From NCBI GenBank assembly GCA_018334775.1, contig JAGXLJ010000084.1, positions 1 through 5,978 of the forward strand: a DNA stretch of 5,978 nucleotides. The letters run 5' to 3'. This DNA is from Halodesulfurarchaeum sp. Its GTDB lineage: Archaea > Halobacteriota > Halobacteria > Halobacteriales > Halobacteriaceae. The translations under genes and the position numbers were made by a program. How positions within the stretch are numbered: position 1 is the first letter of the stretch; every line of letters starts with the position of its first letter. The notes under the pieces were generated by a model. The model worked only from the letters and a program-made list of their open reading frames with translations. It was not told the origin of the DNA and made no database searches. Shown here in pieces: positions 1-4,733 of this stretch.

Positions 1-245
1 ACGAAACGGTTGGTCAGACGTCGGCTGACGGGACAATTACGGTGACGATCCCCAAAGATGCTGATGAGGTGGAGATTGAGATCGAATCCGAATATGGAGA
101 AGCGGAGTTAGCATACGAATTCGAATATGACGATTCCGTTGAGACAGAGGAGGAGGACGAAGAAACCGACGAGGAGAACGAAGAGACTGATGGGGACGAC
201 GAAATCGACGAGAAGGGTTCGGACGGTGACGAAGAGGACGACTAA
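1..245 (+). CDS. C-terminal part of an acidic-tailed hypothetical protein (5' truncated by the window edge)
   Basis: The reading frame is already open at position 3 and ends at TAA 243-245, giving 80 visible residues; the true start is outside the window. The first 40 or so residues read as alternating hydrophobic and charged beta strands, with a Gly/Asp turn (ADGTITVTIPKDADEVEIEI), as in Ig-like or carboxypeptidase-regulatory-like domains at the ends of haloarchaeal surface or membrane-anchored proteins. The last 39 residues are almost pure Asp/Glu (26 of 39 by my count) with scattered Thr, Gly and Ser and no hydrophobic anchor. Such a tail is expected to be disordered and suits a high-salt environment. 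The visible part has no catalytic motif, so I assign no function. A GTG at 42 is in frame but lies inside the domain-like part and is not a credible start. That this is a real coding end is well supported; the domain type is inference. Confidence 0.75.
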   Translation, partial: ETVGQTSADGTITVTIPKDADEVEIEIESEYGEAELAYEFEYDDSVETEEEDEETDEENEETDGDDEIDEKGSDGDEEDD

Positions 246-256
246 GTCGAAGAATA

Positions 257-287
257 GGACGGTCCGGTCGTCCGTCAATACTGTTTT
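257..287 (+). terminator. Probable terminator after the acidic-tail gene
   Basis: Twelve bases after the stop codon, GGACG (257-261) can pair with CGTCC (269-273) across a 7-base loop; an overlapping alternative is GACGG (258-262) with CCGTC (272-276). A T run (TGTTTTC, 282-288) follows. Further T-rich tracts (TTTT at 313-316, TTTTTT at 332-337) could act as the U-rich signals archaeal RNA polymerase uses. The stem is short, so the exact end is uncertain. Confidence 0.4.
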
Positions 288-337
288 CTGTCGTCTATTA
301 ATTCGGATTTGGTTTTGGTCCCACAAGGACATTTTTT

Positions 338-372
338 GACGGTGACAAATCAAACCGTCGTGGTACCACGAC
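338..372. promoter_or_regulatory. Perfect 16-bp palindrome and overlapping inverted repeat upstream of the cold-shock gene
   Basis: GTCGTGGTACCACGAC at 357-372 is a perfect palindrome. It overlaps a second inverted repeat, GACGGT (338-343) with ACCGTC (354-359), separated by 10 bases. The palindrome ends about 11 bases before the TATA-like element of the downstream gene and 43 bases before its ATG, the position of an upstream activator or repressor site in archaeal promoters. Its length and symmetry fit a dimeric helix-turn-helix regulator. I do not recognise the motif as the site of a named regulator. Confidence 0.45.
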
Positions 373-382
373 TCTCGGAAGG

Positions 383-389
383 GTTATCC
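383..389 (+). promoter_or_regulatory. TATA-like element for the cold-shock gene
   Basis: The AT-containing string GTTATCC is centred about 30 bases before the ATG at 416. In haloarchaea the TATA box sits roughly 27 bases before the transcription start, so this would give a leaderless or near-leaderless mRNA, which is common in the group and agrees with the lack of a Shine-Dalgarno sequence. The match to a TATA consensus is weak. An alternative AT-rich stretch (CTATTAATT, 295-303) would give a leader of about 90 bases. Confidence 0.3.
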
Positions 390-415
390 GGCAGACTGGC
401 CTATCATTGTTTGCA

Positions 416-610
416 ATGGCAAACGGTAAGGTTGATTTCTTCAACGACACTGGCGGCTACGGATTCATTACGACTGAGGACGCGGACGAAGACGTTTTCT
501 TCCACATGGAGGACGTTGGCGGCCCGGACCTCGAAGAAGGACAGGACGTCGATTTCGACATCGAACAGGCCCCCAAAGGGCCGCGCGCGACGAACGTCGT
601 TCGTAACTAA
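416..610 (+). CDS. cspA: Cold-shock domain protein (CspA family)
   Basis: This 64-residue protein is a single cold-shock domain, a five-stranded OB-fold that binds single-stranded RNA or DNA and acts in the cytoplasm as an RNA chaperone. The RNP1-type motif is GGYGFI (residues 13-18) and the RNP2-type motif is DVFFHM (26-31), followed by the usual Gly/Pro loop and the closing strand GPRATNVV (55-62). The length fits the 64-70 residues typical of the family. The usual aromatic after the first Lys (KWFN in bacteria) is replaced by KVDFFN, and the loops are rich in Asp and Glu, as expected in haloarchaea. I chose ATG 416 because the product then begins MANGKV like its relatives; an in-frame TTG at 407 would add only Met-Phe-Ala. 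The gene is flanked by its own promoter-like and terminator-like sequences, so it is probably monocistronic. A role in cold adaptation specifically is not shown; many family members are constitutive. Confidence 0.95.
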   Translation: MANGKVDFFNDTGGYGFITTEDADEDVFFHMEDVGGPDLEEGQDVDFDIEQAPKGPRATNVVRN

Positions 611-620
611 ACCGAGTTTC

Positions 621-657
621 GTCCGCGCTTTACGGCGTTTGGACTAACTCCGTTCTT
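621..657 (+). terminator. Possible terminator of the cold-shock gene
   Basis: Ten bases after the stop, GTCC (621-624) can pair with GGAC (641-644) and the inner CGC (626-628) with GCG (635-637), giving a bulged stem, followed by the moderately T-rich CCGTTCTTT. The stem is weak and the T tract interrupted, so this is a tentative call. Confidence 0.25.
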
Positions 658-698
658 TCGATCTCAACTTCCGGAGCGAAAGCGCTGGAATGATCGAG

Positions 699-731
699 TT
701 TCAGTTACACTCTGCTGGCAGTATACTGAAA
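699..731 (+). promoter_or_regulatory. Promoter region of the nuclease-helicase unit, with palindromic TATA element
   Basis: The TATA-like core GTATAC (721-726) lies 37 bases before the ATG at 763, which would place the transcript start near 750 and leave a leader of about 12 bases. The core sits inside the perfect 10-bp palindrome CAGTATACTG (719-728). An inverted repeat, TTTCAGT (699-705) and ACTGAAA (725-731), also overlaps it, so a dimeric factor bound here could block TBP. Regulation, for instance by DNA damage, is inference only. Confidence 0.45.
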
Positions 732-762
732 TAGCGATAGCCCAAACGACAGATAATCCGCA

Positions 763-2208
763 ATGGATCCTCACTCGGCTGTCCCAATCGCGTTTGGGTC
801 TCCCACGTTTCTTCGACGGGCGAGTGAACCGGAACTTATCGATTGGTTCGAATATTTTGATCCCAAAATTGTCATCGTCTCGGGTTCTGAGCCAGCCCCT
901 TCTGTGGCCCATCGGCTCAGTCAACTGGTCGGGTCTGGAACGAGTGTGTTCCAGGCTGCGGGCCCACACCCGTTGCGTGGCCACCGCCGAATCGATACTG
1001 TTGATTTCGTCTTTGCACCGGACCTAACTGAGTTGAAATCGATCGAGGAACTCGAAGCCACAGCGCTCGATCCTGGGAGTCCTACGTTTGTCCTCAGCGA
1101 CCGTTTGGAACTTGACGTGGATAAAACGAAACTGACTACATCGTTAGTCGGCCGCGAGGAGTACGTTGCTGCACTCAAACCAGATCGTCTCGAAGGCTCC
1201 TACGTCCACATTTCGAGTCGCCTTCCGGCCGGATATAGGCGTGAATGGGACGAATTAATGGTGATTGGAGGCGGTTTGGACGCGGGAGTCAACGGCACGG
1301 ATCTCGTTTCATTGCGGTGTCGATCTGACGGAAAAGTTTTACAGCGGACGCTATCACCAAACAGGCTGGGATTGCAGGCCCTTGATGGCGTCGGCAGTCA
1401 GAGGGCCCACATGCTGCGGAATGCCGGTTTCGAAACCAGAGCGGCTGTCGCTAACGGACCTGTTACAAACCTGGCTGAAATTGACGGGCTCGCTAGAACA
1501 ACCGCAGAACAGATTCATCAGAGTGCAACGGCCGTCGTGGGTGACCGGGTGATTCGCAAATCCGCTAACCCACTTCCGGGACGCAATCCTCTTTACATCG
1601 ATATTGAGACTGACGGTCTCGATCCGAGGATCGTCTGGCTCATTGGAGTGCTCGATGGATCCCCGACGAACGGGACGTACCATTCGTTTTTGCAGCGGGA
1701 CCCGGACGAGCCAGGTGGTGCACTTATCGACTTTTTGGACTGGTACCAATCACATGGATCGAAACGCCCTGTCGTAGCATACAACGGGCAAAACTTCGAT
1801 TTTCAGGTACTCCGGGACCAACTCATTACACATGCCCACTCCTACTTGAACCGCTGGCAAGAAATCGATACATTCGACCCCTACCAGTGGGCTATTACAG
1901 AGAACAACGCGATTTTGCCAGGGCGTACAAACAAATTGAAAGACGTTAGTGACGCGTTGGGTTTTGAAGGGATGGAGAACAATCTTACAGGGGCGGCCGT
2001 TGCGAGAGCCTACAGCCAATGGATGGCCGACCAATCACCAGCGTCCGAGTTGGCCTGGGATCGGTTTGTGTCATATTGTGAGGGTGACGTTCGTCGCCTG
2101 GCATCCGTTTATAGGGCTCTCGAAGACAGTAGTCGATTCGGGTCCGAGACGGATGAACGGGCCACAATCGAGGAGTCAACTACCCAGGGAGCACTCTCCG
2201 ATTGGTAA
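763..2208 (+). CDS. Helix-hairpin-helix / DEDDy RNase H-like exonuclease, MrfB (YprB)-like
   Basis: The 481-residue protein is a probable 3'-5' exonuclease. The C-terminal third has the RNase H-fold exonuclease motifs: Exo I YIDIET with D280 and E282; Exo II YNGQNFD with D346; Exo III YCEGD with Y438 and D442, making it DEDDy class. Between Exo II and III, NKLKDVSDALGF resembles the matching region of YprB-type nucleases. Upstream, residues 204-259 form a helix-hairpin-helix module (LDGVG near 207-211 and EIDGL near 239-243) that should bind DNA non-specifically. Residues 1-200 look alpha/beta and include a distinctive block, SYVHISSRLPAGYRREWDEL (146-165); I recognise no fold there. The start is firm: an in-frame TAA at 754-756 lies just upstream and no earlier start is possible. 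The helicase gene follows after one codon, so the pair is probably one transcript and one complex or pathway. In B. subtilis MrfB is a metal-dependent exonuclease that works with MrfA on mitomycin C lesions; the same role here is inference. All catalytic residues are present. Confidence 0.88.
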   Translation: MDPHSAVPIAFGSPTFLRRASEPELIDWFEYFDPKIVIVSGSEPAPSVAHRLSQLVGSGTSVFQAAGPHPLRGHRRIDTVDFVFAPDLTELKSIEELEATALDPGSPTFVLSDRLELDVDKTKLTTSLVGREEYVAALKPDRLEGSYVHISSRLPAGYRREWDELMVIGGGLDAGVNGTDLVSLRCRSDGKVLQRTLSPNRLGLQALDGVGSQRAHMLRNAGFETRAAVANGPVTNLAEIDGLARTTAEQIHQSATAVVGDRVIRKSANPLPGRNPLYIDIETDGLDPRIVWLIGVLDGSPTNGTYHSFLQRDPDEPGGALIDFLDWYQSHGSKRPVVAYNGQNFDFQVLRDQLITHAHSYLNRWQEIDTFDPYQWAITENNAILPGRTNKLKDVSDALGFEGMENNLTGAAVARAYSQWMADQSPASELAWDRFVSYCEGDVRRLASVYRALEDSSRFGSETDERATIEESTTQGALSDW

Positions 2209-2211
2209 ATT

Positions 2212-4632
2212 ATGACCGGAGATCAATCAAATACGTCGGTACTCTCCACCGAAGAATTACATCGAACAGTCCCAAACGCTGACGGAACGTTGGGACATGT
2301 CACAAGGCTCCAAGCGCAATCCGCAGAGTCCGAGGCCCCAGCGAGTGTGCTGCGAGAGGAACTGGCGTCGGATATAACTTCTTCAGTAGGGGCATTGTAT
2401 TCTCACCAGGCGGCAGCCCTTGATGGCCTCGCGACTGATCGGAACGTCTGTTTGACGACCTCGACGGATTCCGGCAAAACATTGGTTTATGCACTCCAAA
2501 TCGCCAGAAATCACCTCGACCATCCCAAAGCCACTGCACTCCTTGTGTACCCAACCAAAGCGCTTTCACGAGACCAACAAACGGAACTGACCGATCTCTT
2601 TGGGGAACTTGGGCTCGAAATCGACGTTCGGGTGTACGATGGAGACACCCCCACGGGGCGACGAAAACGGATTCGGGAGACTGCAGACGTCATCATAACG
2701 AATTTTGCAGGTGTGAACATGTATCTCGCATACCATCCCCAATGGCATTCGTTTTACTCGAACTGCGAACTGCTCGTGATCGATGAATCTCATACGTACA
2801 CGGGCGTTCATGGAATGCACGTAGCCTGGACCATTCGAAGGCTCCGTCGGGTACTCGATCAGTACGGTAGCGATCCCCAACTAGTGACGACCTCGGCCAC
2901 CATCGGAAATCCGGCCGAGCATTCAACACGTTTGACAGGGAGTGACTTTCAGGTCGTGAACAAGGACGGCTCCCCCCGGGGCCGTCGGGAAATCGCGTTT
3001 TGGAAACTTCCATTTGACGATTCGGAACTCAACTCAGTCCGTGATTATGATGCGGTGAAACAGGCCGAACCAAATCCAGTCCGAGAAGCCGGCACAATGT
3101 TGGCCCACCTCGGATTGAACGACCGCCAAACTTTGCTCTTCACGAGAAGCCGGAAGAACGCCGAACTGGGCGCGAAATACGCCGCTGAGGCGGCGGATCG
3201 ACATCCAAAAACGGGAACAATCAGGTTCGAGCCCTATCACGCTGGCCTCGGAAAGGCGACTCGTAGGGACACGGAATATCAATTCAAATCAGGGCATTTG
3301 GATGGCGTCACCTCGACGAACGCTCTCGAACTGGGCATCGACATCGGATCGATTGACGCGACAGTTCTGATGGGATACCCGGGGACACGGCAATCGTTCT
3401 GGCAGCAGGTTGGCCGCTCAGGACGCGAAACCCGGGATGCACTTTCCGTGTTCTTAGCCAGACGTGACGCATTAGACCAATACATTCTCGATAATCCGGA
3501 GTACGTGCTCGGTGAACCTATTGAGGAGGCGGTCATCAGACTCGAGAACAATCCGGTGTACGCCGACCATATCAAATGTGCTGCTCAGGAGCATCCCCTG
3601 ACCAAATCCGACCGAAAATGGTTCGACGGAACCAGACTTGACAGCGCTGTCGATATGTGGCGGGATGCCGGAAAATTGGAGGGAGATCTCCCCCGTAGTG
3701 TTCGATATACGGGATCGCCCCGACCCCAAGCCGACGTCTCGATGTATGGAACAGCAGACGTTCAATTCGAGGTCCGGTGCCGGGATTGTGACATCGATAT
3801 GGCGCCACTCGACAAGGAACGCGCCTACCGGGATCACCACGAAGGAGCCTTGTTCCTGAACAATGGGGTTCAATACGAAGTGTTGGAGTTCAAGGAGGCA
3901 GTTCCAAATCCGCATATCACGGTCAGACAGGTTGCGACGAACGAATACACGAAAACGATATCGGAAAAGACCGTCCGGAACGTCGACGCCGAAGCCACCA
4001 GAGAGTTAGGCGGAGGCTACCGGCTTTCGTGGGGGACTGGCACAGTCGAGATTCATTACACACACTATCGCCGAGAGACACTTGGTGACGACGAGTTGGA
4101 GACGTCACTTCAACCAACGGGCTTGGACCCAATCGAGTTGCACACCGATATTGTCTGGGTCGAAACACCACCATCGCTTCAAAACGATGTGCTGTCCCAG
4201 TTCGTGGACTCCGAAACGGAACGAGTGACCGAAAACGAGTTGATGGACGTTTTCGGTGGCGGGCTTCACGGGGCGGAGCATGGGATGATCAAACTTGCAC
4301 CGCTCGAACTTCGTATGGATAAATCCGATCTTGGAGGACTGAGTACGCCGCGACATCCTGAGACAGGAGTGCCAACCTGGTTCATACACGATGCTGTGGA
4401 CGGTGGACTCGGATTTAGCAAGCGGATCTACGAACATGCCGAAACCATCGTGCAACGAACCAAAGAGCGAGTGGCAGCATGTGATTGTACGGGCACGAAT
4501 GGGTGCCCAGCATGCATCATGGACGCCCAATGTGGGAACCAGAACCGACATCTACACTCGGCGGCGACAGTATTGGTTCTCGACCGGTTTCTACGCCGAC
4601 TCAAAACGGAGGACACGAACGAAGATGGGTAA
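2212..4632 (+). CDS. Superfamily 2 DEAH-type helicase with C-terminal DUF1998/MZB zinc domain, MrfA (YprA)/Hrq1-like
   Basis: The 806-residue protein is an ATP-driven DNA translocase/helicase. In order: YSHQ (Q motif), Walker A TSTDSGKT (83-90, K89), motif Ia YPTKALSRDQ, Ib ITNFAGVN, Walker B DESH (191-194), motif III SAT (228-230), a YHAGL block, motif V TNALELGIDIG (369-379) and motif VI QQVGRSGR (398-405). The stretch after motif VI, with DALDQY and a later CAAQEHPL, is characteristic of the YprA/Hrq1 branch. The C-terminal part has DGGLGFSKRIYE and the cysteine cluster C757, C759, C765, C768 and C774 (with GCPACI), matching DUF1998, where four cysteines bind zinc. A CRDC pair (523, 526) lies mid-protein. 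Length is close to B. subtilis MrfA. Helicases of this branch unwind 3'-5' and act in interstrand crosslink or mitomycin adduct repair. The start ATG is preceded by TAA and one codon from the nuclease, with no well-placed Shine-Dalgarno, so translation probably depends on termination and re-initiation. Walker A and the DEAH box carry unusual substitutions. The general class is near certain; substrate and repair role are inferred. Confidence 0.92.
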   Translation: MTGDQSNTSVLSTEELHRTVPNADGTLGHVTRLQAQSAESEAPASVLREELASDITSSVGALYSHQAAALDGLATDRNVCLTTSTDSGKTLVYALQIARNHLDHPKATALLVYPTKALSRDQQTELTDLFGELGLEIDVRVYDGDTPTGRRKRIRETADVIITNFAGVNMYLAYHPQWHSFYSNCELLVIDESHTYTGVHGMHVAWTIRRLRRVLDQYGSDPQLVTTSATIGNPAEHSTRLTGSDFQVVNKDGSPRGRREIAFWKLPFDDSELNSVRDYDAVKQAEPNPVREAGTMLAHLGLNDRQTLLFTRSRKNAELGAKYAAEAADRHPKTGTIRFEPYHAGLGKATRRDTEYQFKSGHLDGVTSTNALELGIDIGSIDATVLMGYPGTRQSFWQQVGRSGRETRDALSVFLARRDALDQYILDNPEYVLGEPIEEAVIRLENNPVYADHIKCAAQEHPLTKSDRKWFDGTRLDSAVDMWRDAGKLEGDLPRSVRYTGSPRPQADVSMYGTADVQFEVRCRDCDIDMAPLDKERAYRDHHEGALFLNNGVQYEVLEFKEAVPNPHITVRQVATNEYTKTISEKTVRNVDAEATRELGGGYRLSWGTGTVEIHYTHYRRETLGDDELETSLQPTGLDPIELHTDIVWVETPPSLQNDVLSQFVDSETERVTENELMDVFGGGLHGAEHGMIKLAPLELRMDKSDLGGLSTPRHPETGVPTWFIHDAVDGGLGFSKRIYEHAETIVQRTKERVAACDCTGTNGCPACIMDAQCGNQNRHLHSAATVLVLDRFLRRLKTEDTNEDG

Positions 4633-4690
4633 CAACTCCGACGAACTTTCAGCGTGGCCCCCTCTAACGGTCGAAAGGAGCGAAATCCGC

Positions 4691-4703
4691 AGGCATACGA
4701 GCC
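4691..4703 (+). promoter_or_regulatory. Tentative promoter element in the 101-base spacer before the DUF255 gene
   Basis: The spacer 4633-4733 contains no gene and no convincing terminator. GCATACGAG, around 4693-4701, is the best TATA-like string; it lies about 38 bases before ATG 4734 and would leave a leader of about a dozen bases. No Shine-Dalgarno sequence precedes the start (AAAGGAG at 4675-4680 is over 50 bases away). The match is weak, and the gene may instead be reached by read-through from the helicase. Confidence 0.2.
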
Positions 4704-4733
4704 ATTTCATCGGTCGCTACTCAACAAGCATCT

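Noticed and set aside
42..245. A 67-residue gene starting at GTG 42
   Set aside because: The same frame is open back to position 3 with matching amino-acid style, and the GTG lies inside a beta-strand pattern, so this is the end of a longer gene.
222..346. Repeated string GACGGTGAC at 222-230 and 338-346
   Set aside because: One copy is inside the acidic-tail codons and the other in the spacer; nine bases made of common local triplets are not enough to call a repeat.
407..415. TTG 407 as the cold-shock start
   Set aside because: It would add only three residues before the family-typical MANGKV start; ATG 416 is far more likely.
309..647. 112-residue open frame on the + strand overlapping the cold-shock gene
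   Set aside because: It is rich in Arg, Ser and Thr, unlike the acidic local proteome, and is a shifted reading of the well-recognised cold-shock gene.
2187..2191. GGGAG as a Shine-Dalgarno sequence for the helicase
   Set aside because: It is about 20 bases before the ATG, too far for normal spacing, and lies within nuclease codons.
3472..3915. 147-residue minus-strand frame
   Set aside because: Antisense to a conserved part of the helicase; composition is not haloarchaeal and no motif is visible.
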